Of a stretch of DNA of 55,728 bases, positions 40,834 to 48,797 are shown in pieces. The notes beneath the pieces are model-generated. The model did no database searches. It worked only from the letters and a program-made list of their open reading frames with translations, and was not told where the DNA came from. The translations under genes and the position numbers were made by a program. The DNA lies in the NCBI RefSeq assembly GCF_004349105.1, contig NZ_SMLB01000040.1, forward strand, positions 1 to 55,728, in the 5' to 3' direction. The DNA is from Jiangella aurantiaca. Its GTDB lineage: Bacteria > Actinomycetota > Actinomycetes > Jiangellales > Jiangellaceae. Numbering within the stretch: the first letter of the stretch is position 1; each line of letters begins with the position of its first letter.

Positions 40834-41430
40834 GTGACGACGACGGTGCGCGAGGCCAAGCGGGCGCTGCGCGAGCGTATCCTGGCCCGCCGCCGCGACC
40901 TCGACGCGACGGCGCTGGCGTCGGCGGCGAGCCGGCTGCGCGACGTCGTCCTCGGCCTGCCCGAGGTGGCCGCCGCCTCCACCGTGGCCACGTACGTCTC
41001 GGTCGGCCGCGAGCCCGGCACCGGGCCACTGGTCGAGGCGCTCAGCGACGACGGCGTCGACGTGCTGCTGCCGGTGCTGCTGCCCGGCGGCGACGTGGAC
41101 TGGGCCCGCTACACCGGGCCGCAGCACCTGGTGCCGGCCGCACGTGGACTGCTGGAGCCGGACGGCGAGCGGCTCGGGCCCGCGGCGGTGACGGCGGCGC
41201 CGGTGCTGCTGGTGCCGGGCCTGGCCGTCGACCGGCGCGGCCACCGCCTGGGCCGGGGCGGCGGGTCGTACGACCGCGTGCTGGCCCGGGTGCTGGGGTC
41301 GACGACGCCGGTGTTCACCTGCGTGCTGCTGCACGACGGCGAGGTGCTGGACATCCCGGTCCCCCGCGAGCCGCACGACGTCCCCGTCGACGCCGTCGCG
41401 ACTCCGAGCGGGGTGCACCGGCTGCGCTGA
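40834..41430 (+). CDS. 5-formyltetrahydrofolate cyclo-ligase
   Basis: 198 aa from GTG 40834. 'REAKRALRERILARRRDLDATAL' (N-terminal K/R-x-x-x-R), 'VATYVSVGREPGTGPLVEAL', 'DVLLPVLLPGGDVDWARYTG' and the ATP/substrate loop 'VLLVPGLAVDRRGHRLGRGGGSYDRVLARV' are family-defining. It converts 5-formyl-THF to 5,10-methenyl-THF with ATP in the cytoplasm. TACGGT (40822-40827) lies 6 nt before the GTG, so the mRNA is probably leaderless. Divergent from galU with 195 bp between. Confidence 0.94.
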   Translation: MTTTVREAKRALRERILARRRDLDATALASAASRLRDVVLGLPEVAAASTVATYVSVGREPGTGPLVEALSDDGVDVLLPVLLPGGDVDWARYTGPQHLVPAARGLLEPDGERLGPAAVTAAPVLLVPGLAVDRRGHRLGRGGGSYDRVLARVLGSTTPVFTCVLLHDGEVLDIPVPREPHDVPVDAVATPSGVHRLR

Positions 41431-41495
41431 GCCGGCCCGTGTGCGGGGCGGGACGACAGTTGTGTGCGGCGCGCTGTGTCGTCACCCGTGATGCG

Positions 41496-41571
41496 GACAC
41501 CTCACTCGCGTGAGTACCTCACACACCGGGCGCTCGGGTCCCCGCAACGGCCCTGACGCGGGTGAGGTGTC
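41496..41571. repeat. Interrupted inverted repeat with ACCTCAC copies
   Basis: GACACCTCACTCGC (41496-41509) pairs with GCGGGTGAGGTGTC (41558-41571), 13 of 14 positions. ACCTCAC also recurs at 41516-41522, so three copies of this heptamer sit within 70 bp. The remaining gap between the cyclo-ligase stop (41430) and the penicillin acylase stop (41805) holds no convincing gene. It separates convergent genes, so termination is one possible role. Confidence 0.5.
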
Positions 41572-41804
41572 GCTCGGGCGAGTGCCGGCTGGCCGTCCAG
41601 ACGACTCCGGTCGCAAGGGGCTCGCGTCCCTGCCCCGAACTGGGCCGGCGGCCGACTCCGATGGCATGGTTGCGGGATTCGTGCAGCTATGGCAACCCCG
41701 GATCACTCACCATCCGCTACACGCCCGGCCGAACCGAGCGGCGATGACCCACGGAACACGTCGGAGAGCCCCATTGCAGAGGACGACCGAGACGACCGAC
41801 CGCG

Positions 41805-44369
41805 CTACGGGGACTGGGTCGGCTCGGGCGGCTGGAACGTGAACCTGAACTCGCCGGCCTCGCGGACGGAGTCCTCGTCCCAGCGCATCGGCAGCGTCTC
41901 GCCGTCGCGCCAGAGCTCGGTCTGGTCACCGTAGTTGTCGTGAAACGGGTGGCCGCTGACGCCGGTGAGGTCGATCCAGCGCGACGCGTCGAGGTCGCCG
42001 AGATCGACGATCATCCGCATGGAGGGCGACCACACCGTCTCGTAGCCCTCGGCGGCGTCCCACGCGTTGGCCAGCACGATCGAGTCGCCGCCACCGACCT
42101 CGACCGGCCCGCGGTTGAACATCCACTCGATCAGCCCGATGCCGGACGTGCCGAACGTCGGCTCGGTCAGCTCCAGCGCGTGCAGCCGGCCCCACTCCCA
42201 CTTCGACGCGTCCTTGCCCTGCTCCCTGGTCATCTCGTCGCGGGCGTCGCGGACCGCCTCGACGAGGACGATGTCGCGCGTCTCGGTGCCGCCCTCGGTC
42301 TCGACGTCGTCCCAGAACGGGTCACCGGGGACCTCCAGCAGGCCGCGCATGACCTCGAACCAGCGGCCGCCGCCGTCGGGCCACTCGTCCTCGGGCAGGT
42401 CGTCGTGGAAGGTCAGCTCGAGCAGGTTGCGCCAGACGGCGTTGAAGTAGGCCGCCGCCGCGGAGTCCGCCGTCATCGACCGGTCCCAGTCGCGCAGCAG
42501 CCGCAGGCCGTCGCCGTAGTAGCCGTCGGGAGCATCGAGCTCCAGCAGGTACGGCACCAGGATGTCGGCGGCGTCGCTGTGCGCGTCGACCTGTATCGCG
42601 GCCATGTCCGCGGCGTCGAGCGGCTCGCCGTCGTCGATCCGCTCGGCGAGGAGCTCGTTGATGCGCCCGGCCCGGTGCCCGGGGTCGAAGTCGGCAGTGA
42701 GCAGCAACGGGTAGCGGTCGCTGGTGACCGGCTGGTTCGCCGTGACGACGTAGCCCTGGGCCGGGTTGAGCACGCTCGGCAGGCTGGCGAACGGGATGTA
42801 GCCGGCCCACTCGTAGGTGCCCGTCCAGCCCGGGACCGGGTAGCGGCCGTCGTACGTCGTGCGGACGGGGATGCGCCCGGGCGCCTGGTAGCCGATGTTG
42901 CCGTCGGTGTCGGCGTAGACGAGGTTCTGCGAGGGCACGTCGAACAGCGCGGCGGCGGCCCGGAACGTGTCCCAGTCGGTGGCCCGGTTCAGCGCGAAGA
43001 TCGCGTCCGCCGTGCGGCCCGGTTCGAGCGCCGTCCAGCGCAGCGCGACCTCGTACCCGTCCTCCGGCGGCGACTCGCCCTCGACGCGGGCTGCCTCGCC
43101 GACGTCCTCGATGTCGTCGTCGCGGTCGGACAGCAGCGGACCGTGCCGCGTGCTGCGGACCGTGATGGTGACGTCGTCAGCGCCGGCCACCCGGATGGTC
43201 TCCTCGCGTGCCTCCAGCGGGACCCAGTCGTCGCCGACGCGGTAGGAGTTGCCGCGGACCTGCTCGAGGTAGAGGTCGGTGACGTCCGGGCTGAGGTTCG
43301 TGAACCCCCACGCGACGTCCTGGTTGTGGCCGATGATCACGCCCGGCAGGCCGGCGAACGAGTAGCCCACGACGTCGAACGGGCAGGCCGGGCCGACCTC
43401 GCGGCAGTGCAGGCCGACCTGGTACCAGATCGACGGCATCGACGGGGCCAGATGCGGGTCGTTGGCCAGCAGCGGCGCGCCGGACTCGGTGTGGTCGCCG
43501 CCGACCACCCACGAGTTCGAGCCGACGCCGTCACCGTCGCCGAACGTGACCGGCGCGGCGTCGAGGCCCACGGCGGCCCGGCTGATCGCGTCGGCCGCCG
43601 CGGGCGTCAGCGACACGGGCGCGCCGTCCGTCCCGGTCAGCGCGTCGGGCAGCCGCGGCGACACGTACTCGTCCGGGACGATCGGCGGCGTGAGCGAGTC
43701 GGGCGGGTCCGGCCAGAGCTGCTCGACCCGGTCGGCCGGCAGCCCGCTGGCCGCGAGCAGCGAGCGGCTGAGCTCGTCCTGCATGTTGCCGCGCAGGTCC
43801 CACGCCATCGCCTTCAGCCAGCTCAGGGAGTCGACGGGGGTCCAGCGGCTCGGCGCGTCGTCGCCGCCGGTCACGCCCAGCAACGTGTAGGCGAGGCCGC
43901 GTTCGCCGCCGTCGGTCTGGTCCAGCCAAGCATTGACGCCGTCGGCGTAGGCGTCGAAGTAGCGGCGGCTCTCCGGGCTGATCAGCGGCAGCTCGGCGCG
44001 GGCGACCTCGGTCCAGCCGAGCGTCCGGACGAACGCGTCGGTCTCGACCTGGTCCTCGCCGAACAGCTCGGACAACCGGCCCGACGTGACGTGCCGGCGG
44101 AAGTCCATCTGCCAGAACCGGTCCTGCGCATGCACGTACGCCTGCGCCCGGAACAGGTCCTCCGGGGTGTCGGCGTAGACGTGCGGGATGCCGTTCTCGT
44201 CGCGGATGACCTCGGCCTCGGCCGTCAGCCGCGGGATCTCGGCGGTGCCCTCGTAGTCGGGGTAGGCGCGGCGCACCGACCACACGCCGACGGACGCGGT
44301 GGCGACGAGCGCCAGCACGACCAGCCCCGCCAGGACGGCGAGTCCGGCGGCGATGCGGCGACGAGTCAC
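41805..44369 (-). CDS. Penicillin acylase family Ntn-hydrolase
   Basis: 854 aa from GTG 44369. A signal-anchor (MTRRRIAAGLAVLAGLVVLA..., about residues 1-30) is followed by the alpha chain ('EVIRDENGIPHVYADTPEDLFRAQAYVHAQDRFWQMDFRRH'). A spacer follows, then the autoprocessing point 'GVGSNSWVVGG', where Ser about 285 would be the N-terminal nucleophile of the beta chain. 'DPHLAPSMPSIWYQVGLHC', 'GVIIGHNQDVAWGFTN' and 'YVVTANQP' are further marks. Members cleave penicillin side chains, acyl-homoserine lactones or other amides; the substrate is unknown. Expected to act outside the membrane. Confidence 0.93.
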   Translation of the reverse strand: MTRRRIAAGLAVLAGLVVLALVATASVGVWSVRRAYPDYEGTAEIPRLTAEAEVIRDENGIPHVYADTPEDLFRAQAYVHAQDRFWQMDFRRHVTSGRLSELFGEDQVETDAFVRTLGWTEVARAELPLISPESRRYFDAYADGVNAWLDQTDGGERGLAYTLLGVTGGDDAPSRWTPVDSLSWLKAMAWDLRGNMQDELSRSLLAASGLPADRVEQLWPDPPDSLTPPIVPDEYVSPRLPDALTGTDGAPVSLTPAAADAISRAAVGLDAAPVTFGDGDGVGSNSWVVGGDHTESGAPLLANDPHLAPSMPSIWYQVGLHCREVGPACPFDVVGYSFAGLPGVIIGHNQDVAWGFTNLSPDVTDLYLEQVRGNSYRVGDDWVPLEAREETIRVAGADDVTITVRSTRHGPLLSDRDDDIEDVGEAARVEGESPPEDGYEVALRWTALEPGRTADAIFALNRATDWDTFRAAAALFDVPSQNLVYADTDGNIGYQAPGRIPVRTTYDGRYPVPGWTGTYEWAGYIPFASLPSVLNPAQGYVVTANQPVTSDRYPLLLTADFDPGHRAGRINELLAERIDDGEPLDAADMAAIQVDAHSDAADILVPYLLELDAPDGYYGDGLRLLRDWDRSMTADSAAAAYFNAVWRNLLELTFHDDLPEDEWPDGGGRWFEVMRGLLEVPGDPFWDDVETEGGTETRDIVLVEAVRDARDEMTREQGKDASKWEWGRLHALELTEPTFGTSGIGLIEWMFNRGPVEVGGGDSIVLANAWDAAEGYETVWSPSMRMIVDLGDLDASRWIDLTGVSGHPFHDNYGDQTELWRDGETLPMRWDEDSVREAGEFRFTFQPPEPTQSP

Positions 44370-44502
44370 CGGGACAGAGTAGGCGACCGATCACGGCCGC
44401 CCGACTGCCGTCGCCGGGTTCCGCTCGGCGCCCGATTCGCGGGGTGTCAAGCCGTCCGGCTGGCATAGCGGTTGGCAACGTCTGGGCCTTTCGCTGTGGC
44501 TA

Positions 44503-44545
44503 GCAAGGTTTCAGCCTTGCGCGACTGGACGCCAGGTCGTAGCCT
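44503..44545 (+). promoter_or_regulatory. satD operon promoter with CCTTGC-type operator repeats
   Basis: GCAAGG (44503-44508) and CCTTGC (44515-44520) form an interrupted palindrome, and a third CCTTGC (44543-44548) overlaps the -10 box TAGCCT (44540-44545), 6 nt before the GTG. The repeated hexamer around the promoter suggests an operator, possibly bound by the HTH of SatD itself. Confidence 0.45.
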
Positions 44546-44551
44546 TGCAGT

Positions 44552-45139
44552 GTGCCGTTCGTCCTGACCGTCGACCAGCGCGGCAGCCGCCGCAGCCGCG
44601 ATCTGGTCGAAGACGCCTTGTCCACGCTGAAGCAGCTGGTCCACGAGCCGCTGCTGCCGTTCGAGCGCACCGCCGGCGACGAGTTCCAGGGGGTGCTCGC
44701 CGAGCCCGAGGCGGCGGTCGAGGCGGCGCGGCTGCTGCTGCGGGTCGACGCGTGGAGCATCGGCATCGGCGCCGGGCCGGTCGAGGAGCCCCTGCCCAAC
44801 AGCACCCGGTCGGCGCGCGGCCCGGCCTTCATCCACGCACGCGAGGCGCTGGACGCCGCCAAGCAGCGGCCGCAGCACGTCGCCGTCGCCGGGCCCGACG
44901 CCGGGCGCGCGCAGGAGGCCGATGCCGTCCTGACGCTGATCGCGGCCGTCGTCGCGCGGCGCAGCACCGCCGGCTGGGCCGCCATCGACCTCGTCGAGGC
45001 CGGCCACACGTTCGCCGAGGCCGCCGACATCCTGGGTGTCACCCGACAGGCCGTCGGGCAGCGGCTGGCGGTCGCGCTCTGGCAGCAGGAACGCGACGCC
45101 CGGCCGGTCGTGGCGCGGCTGCTCCAGGAGGCCGCATGA
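44552..45139 (+). CDS. SatD family HTH protein
   Basis: 195 aa (MPFVLTVDQRGSRRSRDLVE). The N-terminal part with 'VLTVDQRGSRRSRDLVEDALSTL', 'PFERTAGDEFQGVLAEPEAAVEAARLLLR' and 'WSIGIGAGPVEEPLPNSTRSARGPAF' matches the SatD family. The C-terminal 'TFAEAADILGVTRQAVGQRLAVALWQQE' is a helix-turn-helix. SatD was named for secretion and acid tolerance in streptococci; the molecular role is unknown. The stop overlaps the next start (ATGA), so it is co-translated with a membrane protein. It is leaderless by promoter position. Confidence 0.85.
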   Translation: MPFVLTVDQRGSRRSRDLVEDALSTLKQLVHEPLLPFERTAGDEFQGVLAEPEAAVEAARLLLRVDAWSIGIGAGPVEEPLPNSTRSARGPAFIHAREALDAAKQRPQHVAVAGPDAGRAQEADAVLTLIAAVVARRSTAGWAAIDLVEAGHTFAEAADILGVTRQAVGQRLAVALWQQERDARPVVARLLQEAA

Positions 45140-45708
45140 CGGCGGTGGCGGTGGTCCTGCTGGCCGTCGCGGCCGTGGCCGGTGGCATCGTCTGGTACCT
45201 CGTCGAGCACGAACGCCGGCCCGAGGCGACGACCCGGACCTGGCTGCTCGGCGCGGCCGTCCCGGTCACGCTGGTGGCCGCGGCGACGCTGTTCGGCTTG
45301 GCCGGCGACCCGGCGGGTCCGGCACTCCTGAACGTCGCGCGGGTGGCGGCCGTGGTCACCGCGATCACCGGCGGCAGCCTGGTCGTCACGGCATTGCTGC
45401 GCGTCGCGGACCGCGGCAAGACCGTCACCGCTGAGGACGGTGTCACCGGCGACGCGTCCGCGAGCGTCTCCGACCCTCAGACGCTGCGCGGCGGCACGTC
45501 CATCGGGGTGCTCGAGCGGATCGCGGTCGCCGTCACGATCCTGGCCGGGTGGCCGGAAGGCATCGCGATCGTCCTGGGCGGCAAGGGCATCGGCCGGTTC
45601 CCCGAACTGAGCCAGTCGGCCGCGTCCGAGCGGTTCATCATCGGGACGCTGGCGAGCGTGCTCTGGGCGGTCGCCGCGGTCGGTGTCGTGTTCACCCTGC
45701 AGCGGTGA
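45136..45708 (+). CDS. Membrane protein in operon with SatD
   Basis: 190 aa from ATG 45136. Hydrophobic spans: 'VAVVLLAVAAVAGGIVWYLV', 'WLLGAAVPVTLVAAATLFGLA', 'VAAVVTAITGGSLVVTALL' and a C-terminal 'GTLASVLWAVAAVGVVFTLQ'. A soluble loop includes 'LAGWPEGIAIVLGGKGIGRFPELSQSAASERFIIGTL', where 'KGIGRFPEL' is a motif repeatedly seen in actinobacterial proteins encoded next to satD. Function unknown. Translational coupling to SatD suggests a functional pair. Confidence 0.75.
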   Translation: MTAVAVVLLAVAAVAGGIVWYLVEHERRPEATTRTWLLGAAVPVTLVAAATLFGLAGDPAGPALLNVARVAAVVTAITGGSLVVTALLRVADRGKTVTAEDGVTGDASASVSDPQTLRGGTSIGVLERIAVAVTILAGWPEGIAIVLGGKGIGRFPELSQSAASERFIIGTLASVLWAVAAVGVVFTLQR

Positions 45709-45750
45709 GGCGCCCGCGTGGACAACGACCCACCGAAACGGGCATTATTC

Positions 45751-45777
45751 TTGGCAGTCGAGGGTTGAGAGTGCTAA
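45751..45777 (+). promoter_or_regulatory. CIRCE element (HrcA operator)
   Basis: TTGGCAGTC (45751-45759), 9 nt, GAGTGCTAA (45769-45777). The consensus is TTAGCACTC-N9-GAGTGCTAA: the right arm is perfect and the left arm matches 7 of 9. It directly follows a TATTCT -10 box (45746-45751) and lies 40 nt upstream of the FmdB/Ruc-like gene. HrcA would repress the gene until heat shock. Confidence 0.8.
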
Positions 45778-45816
45778 GAGCCGTCGGCCTTCGACGGCGA
45801 CCAGGAGGATCCACGC

Positions 45817-46122
45817 GTGCCCACCTACCAATACGTCTGCACTGACTGCGGCGAGCCCTTGGAGGCCGTGCAGAAGTTCAGCGACGACCCGCTCACCGAG
45901 TGCCCCGCGTGCGGCGGCCGCCTGCGCAAGGTGTTCTCCGCCGTCGGCGTCGTGTTCAAGGGCTCGGGCTTCTACCGCAACGACAGCCGCTCCACCACGT
46001 CCTCCAGCTCCTCGGCCAGCAGCAACGGCTCGTCCGGCGACTCCAGCAAGAGCAGCGGCGACTCGTCCACGAAGACCTCGAAGGACTCCTCCGGCTCGAA
46101 GGCCTCCTCCCCCGCCGCCTGA
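45817..46122 (+). CDS. FmdB zinc-ribbon protein, Ruc (Rv0991c)-like chaperone
   Basis: 101 aa from GTG 45817 after AGGAGG. The N-terminal zinc ribbon 'PTYQYVCTDCGEPLEAVQKFSDDPLTECPACGGRLRKVFSAVGVVFKGSGFYRND' has two CxxC knuckles. The last about 45 residues are a Ser/Lys/Asp-rich disordered tail. M. tuberculosis Rv0991c (Ruc) has the same size, architecture and neighbourhood. Ruc is a redox-switched holdase whose cysteines release zinc on oxidation, and its expression is controlled by HrcA. The CIRCE element here therefore supports orthology. Confidence in the zinc-ribbon family is high, in the chaperone role moderate. Confidence 0.9.
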   Translation: MPTYQYVCTDCGEPLEAVQKFSDDPLTECPACGGRLRKVFSAVGVVFKGSGFYRNDSRSTTSSSSSASSNGSSGDSSKSSGDSSTKTSKDSSGSKASSPAA

Positions 46123-46222
46123 TCGTCCAGCCGCGACGGCTTCCTGTGGATGGCTGGGATTCCTCGAACCCGGCCTGTGGACAAGCCGTTCGGCGGCCTC
46201 CGGAGCGCCTAGCGTCGTCGGC

Positions 46223-46849
46223 ATGGACGACCCCCGCTCCGCTCTGCACCGTCTGGTCCGCGCGGCCGGCTGGCATCGCCGGCTGCTCGCCGGCGGGCTG
46301 GCCGCGGCGGCGGTGGCGTTCGCCATCCAGGCCGCCTCGCCCGCCGCTCCGGCCACCGTCGACGTGCTCGTCGCCGCCCGCGACCTGCCCGGCGGCACCG
46401 TCCTCGCCGACGACGACCTGACCACAGCGGCGTTCCCGCCCGGCGCCGTCCCCAGGGGCGCGGTCGCCCGGCCAGACGCCGAGGGGGCGCTGCTCGCGGC
46501 GCCCGTCCGGGCCGGCGAGCCGATCACCGACCGGCGACTGCTCGGGCCGGGCCTGCTCGACGGGTGGGGTCCGGACGTCGTCGCGGCTCCCGTGCGGGTC
46601 GCCGACGCGGGCGCGGCGGGCTACCTGCGTCCCGGTGACCGGATCGACCTACTGGCGACGGCCCTGGACGGCGCGGCGCGCACCGACGTCGTCGCGGCGG
46701 ACGTCCCGGTGCTGGCGGTGCCGGCGGCGGGCGAGGCCACGCTCGCCGAAGGTGCGCTGGTCCTCGTCGCCGCGACCCCCGATCAGGCCGCAGGGCTCGC
46801 CGCTGCCGCTGTCACGTCACGTCTGTCGTTCACCGTCGGTGTGTCGTGA
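46223..46849 (+). CDS. SAF-domain protein (CpaB/RcpC-like)
   Basis: 208 aa. An N-terminal transmembrane anchor ('AAGWHRRLLAGGLAAAAVAFAIQAASPA') is followed by a SAF domain ('VDVLVAARDLPGGTVLADDDLTTAAFPPGAVPRGAV', 'PVRAGEPITDRRLLG') and a CpaB/RcpC-like C-terminus ('VAAPVRVADAGAAGYLRPGDRIDLLAT'). Such proteins assist Flp-pilus secretion or bind glycan in the envelope. No other pilus genes are nearby, so a pilus role is uncertain. TAGCGT (46210-46215) is 7 nt before the ATG: probably leaderless. Confidence 0.88.
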   Translation: MDDPRSALHRLVRAAGWHRRLLAGGLAAAAVAFAIQAASPAAPATVDVLVAARDLPGGTVLADDDLTTAAFPPGAVPRGAVARPDAEGALLAAPVRAGEPITDRRLLGPGLLDGWGPDVVAAPVRVADAGAAGYLRPGDRIDLLATALDGAARTDVVAADVPVLAVPAAGEATLAEGALVLVAATPDQAAGLAAAAVTSRLSFTVGVS

Positions 46850-46924
46850 TTTCCCCTGATCACGGCTGTTCTGCGACTAAGGTGGCCCCGGCCAAGCGTC
46901 CTCGGACGGGAGAAGGGACAGCGG

Positions 46925-47314
46925 ATGCTCAAGGGCTTCAGGGAGTTCATCAGCCGGGGGAACGTCGTCGATCTCGCCGTCGCGGTGGTCATCGGCACCG
47001 CGTTCACGGCGATCGTCTCCGCGATCGTCGAGGGGTTCATCAACCCGCTGATCGCGGCGGTCTTCGGCCGGCCGGACCTTGCGGCCGTCGGCAACTTCGA
47101 GATCAACGACGCACAGTTCTCCATCGGCGTCGTCCTGGCCGCGATCTTCAACTTCCTCTGCGTCGCGGCGGCCGTCTACTTCTTCATCGTCCTGCCGATC
47201 AACAAGCTGCGTGAGATGCGGGCCAAGGAGCCGGAGGCCGAGGAGGAGGCGGTGCCGCCGGAGGACATCCTGCTGCTCCGCGAGATCCGCGACGCCCTGC
47301 GCGACCGCGTCTGA
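46925..47314 (+). CDS. mscL: Large-conductance mechanosensitive channel MscL
   Basis: 129 aa. 'MLKGFREFISRGNVVDLAVAVVIGTAFTAIVSAIVEGFINPLIAAVFG' is the N-terminal helix and pore-lining TM1. TM2 is 'FSIGVVLAAIFNFLCVAAAVYFFIVLPINKL', followed by the cytoplasmic bundle helix 'PPEDILLLREIRDALRDR'. A homopentamer opens on extreme membrane tension and releases solutes. GGGAGAAGGG precedes the ATG. A TAAGGT -10 element about 45 nt upstream gives a short leader. A strong terminator follows. Confidence 0.97.
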   Translation: MLKGFREFISRGNVVDLAVAVVIGTAFTAIVSAIVEGFINPLIAAVFGRPDLAAVGNFEINDAQFSIGVVLAAIFNFLCVAAAVYFFIVLPINKLREMRAKEPEAEEEAVPPEDILLLREIRDALRDRV

Positions 47315-47322
47315 CCGGCGAT

Positions 47323-47359
47323 CGCCGGGGCGCCGCCTCGAGCGGGTGGCGCCCCGGCG
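47323..47359. terminator. Bidirectional hairpin terminator between mscL and a small ORF
   Basis: CGCCGGGGCGCC (47323-47334) pairs perfectly over 12 bp with GGCGCCCCGGCG (47348-47359) around a 13-nt loop. It fills the 55-bp gap between convergent stop codons and has no U-tract. Confidence 0.75.
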
Positions 47360-47369
47360 GTCACGGTGG

Positions 47370-47507
47370 TCACCAGTGCGGCGGACGCTCCTCGAGCAGC
47401 CGCGCGTCGTTGGAGGAGTCGTCGTCGCCCCAACCGGTGGGGCGTTCGTCAGAGGTGGTGTCGGGCAGGACCTCGAGGTCGTCCTCCCACCCGGATGCAC
47501 TGCTCAT
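47370..47507 (-). CDS. Small conserved-looking acidic protein
   Basis: 45 aa from ATG 47507 (MSSASGWEDDLEVLPDTTSD...) ending 'RLLEERPPHW'. GAGAGGAACC upstream is a fair ribosome site. The composition (Asp/Glu-rich, with conserved-looking 'DERPTGWGDDDSSND' and terminal E-R-P-P-H-W) resembles short uncharacterised actinobacterial proteins. It is too short for family assignment. The strong terminator immediately downstream supports it as a real transcribed gene. Confidence 0.65.
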   Translation of the reverse strand: MSSASGWEDDLEVLPDTTSDERPTGWGDDDSSNDARLLEERPPHW

Positions 47508-47573
47508 GCCCGTGGTTCCTCTCGTTGCTCGAACCCTCCGGCCGGCTCCGGTGCCGGCCGGTCGATCCGCGGT

Positions 47574-48032
47574 TCAGTCCAGGTCGCCGGCCTCGACACG
47601 GGCGAGGCGGCGTTCCCGGACCAGGTTGTCGACGTCGATCTCCGGCGCCCCGGTCTCGTGCCAGAGCGCCGCGAACACGCCGGTGACGTCGCGCTGGCTC
47701 AGGATGCCGACCAGGCGGCCGGCTTCGACGATCGGCAGGTGCCGGATCCAGTGCTGAGCCATCAGGCGGGCCGCGTCGCGCACGTGGGTGTCGGGCTCGG
47801 CGGTGATGACGTCGCGGGTCATGACCTCGGCGATCGACGCCTCGTCCGGGTCCGCGCCCCGGCCGACCGCCCGCATGACGTCGCGCTCGGTGACGATGCC
47901 CACGATCGCGTCACCGTCGACGATGACCACCGACCCGGTCTGCTGCTTCCACATCTGCTCCGCGGCACTGCGCAGCGTCCCCGTGGTGGAGTCGGTGATG
48001 GTGGCATTGGTCATGATCTCGGCGACGCGCAC
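47574..48032 (-). CDS. Tandem CBS domain protein
   Basis: 152 aa. Two CBS modules: 'TDSTTGTLRSAAEQMWKQQTGSVVIVDGDAIVGIVTERDVMRAV' and 'TAEPDTHVRDAARLMAQHWIRHLPIVEAGRLVGILSQRDVTGVF', the classic 'G-I-V/L-T/S-E/Q-R-D' ends. CBS pairs bind adenine nucleotides; stand-alone versions act as energy sensors. In M. tuberculosis the hypoxic response protein HRP1 has this layout, but orthology is not established. No partner gene is coupled to it. Confidence 0.93.
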   Translation of the reverse strand: MRVAEIMTNATITDSTTGTLRSAAEQMWKQQTGSVVIVDGDAIVGIVTERDVMRAVGRGADPDEASIAEVMTRDVITAEPDTHVRDAARLMAQHWIRHLPIVEAGRLVGILSQRDVTGVFAALWHETGAPEIDVDNLVRERRLARVEAGDLD

Positions 48033-48158
48033 TGTTCTCTGCTCCCCCTGAACGACCCACTTGCTGGAAGATCACCAGCGTAGAACACCTTCCTGTGAGA
48101 CCGGCGCCTGATTTCTGGATCCGCCGGTCAGCGACCGGACCACCGTCTGGGGTCACGT

Positions 48159-48199
48159 CGAAAGGACTGTTGCGAAAGGAGTCCTTCGAGGGCTACCCT
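48159..48199 (+). promoter_or_regulatory. Promoter and probable operator of the HTH operon
   Basis: TTGCGA (48170-48175), 18 nt, TACCCT (48194-48199), 7 nt before the ATG. CGAAAGGA occurs twice in direct repeat (48159-48166, 48173-48180). AAGGACT (48162-48168) and AGTCCTT (48180-48186) form an inverted repeat across the -35 region. This suits autoregulation by the ArsR-type protein encoded directly downstream. Confidence 0.5.
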
Positions 48200-48206
48200 G
48201 CGCGCC

Positions 48207-48797
48207 ATGAGCGACCAGCCGCCCGCCGTGCCGCGGCGTGAGCTGCGCGACCCCGCCGAGCTGCGCGCGCTCGCGCATCCGCTGCGCCTGGCGATCCTGG
48301 ACCTGCTGGCGGAGCTCGGGACCGCCACCGCCACCGAGGTGTCCGCGCGGCTGAACGAGTCGCCCGCCAACTGCTCGTGGCACCTGCGGCAGCTGGCCCG
48401 CTACGGCTACGTCGAGGAGGCCGGCACCGGGCCTGGACGCACCCGGCGCTGGCGGCTCGTCCTGGAGTTTCGCCGGGTCGACCAGATGTCGGGCGAACTG
48501 GAGCGCGCCCTCGACGCCGTCCAGGACGTCCAGCTGGAGCGCCAGGTGCAGGCGATCCGCGACTGGCGTGCGCGCCGCCGCGAGGAGCCGGCCTGGGCCG
48601 AGACGACGGTCGAGAGCGACTGCTGGACCTGGCTCACCGCCGAGGAGGCGGCGGAGTTCCAGGCGGCCTACGAGCGGCTCCTGCAGGAGCACATCCTCCC
48701 CCGCTCCCGGCGGGCGCACGCTACGGACCGTCCGCCCGGCAGCCGGCCGGTCCGAGTGCTGTACTGGTTCTTCCCCACGGGCCCGGTCTCGACATGA
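48207..48797 (+). CDS. ArsR/HTH_20-type winged-helix regulator
   Basis: 196 aa. The DNA-binding domain is 'LRDPAELRALAHPLRLAILDLLAELGTATATEVSARLNESPANCSWHLRQLARYGYVEEAG'. A longer effector or dimerisation region follows ('MSGELERALDAVQDVQLERQVQAIRDWRARR', 'SDCWTWLTAEEAAEFQAAYERLL'). This layout is common in actinobacterial regulators controlling adjacent transporter or MarR-like genes. It is coupled to the next gene through ATGA. Probably leaderless and autoregulated. Confidence 0.88.
   Translation: MSDQPPAVPRRELRDPAELRALAHPLRLAILDLLAELGTATATEVSARLNESPANCSWHLRQLARYGYVEEAGTGPGRTRRWRLVLEFRRVDQMSGELERALDAVQDVQLERQVQAIRDWRARRREEPAWAETTVESDCWTWLTAEEAAEFQAAYERLLQEHILPRSRRAHATDRPPGSRPVRVLYWFFPTGPVST

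Noticed and set aside
46176-46184. TGTGGACAA, an exact reverse complement of the actinobacterial DnaA box
   Set aside because: It is a single copy without clustering, AT-rich DNA or origin genes; another similar match near 32712 lies within hsdS. Chance occurrence is likely.
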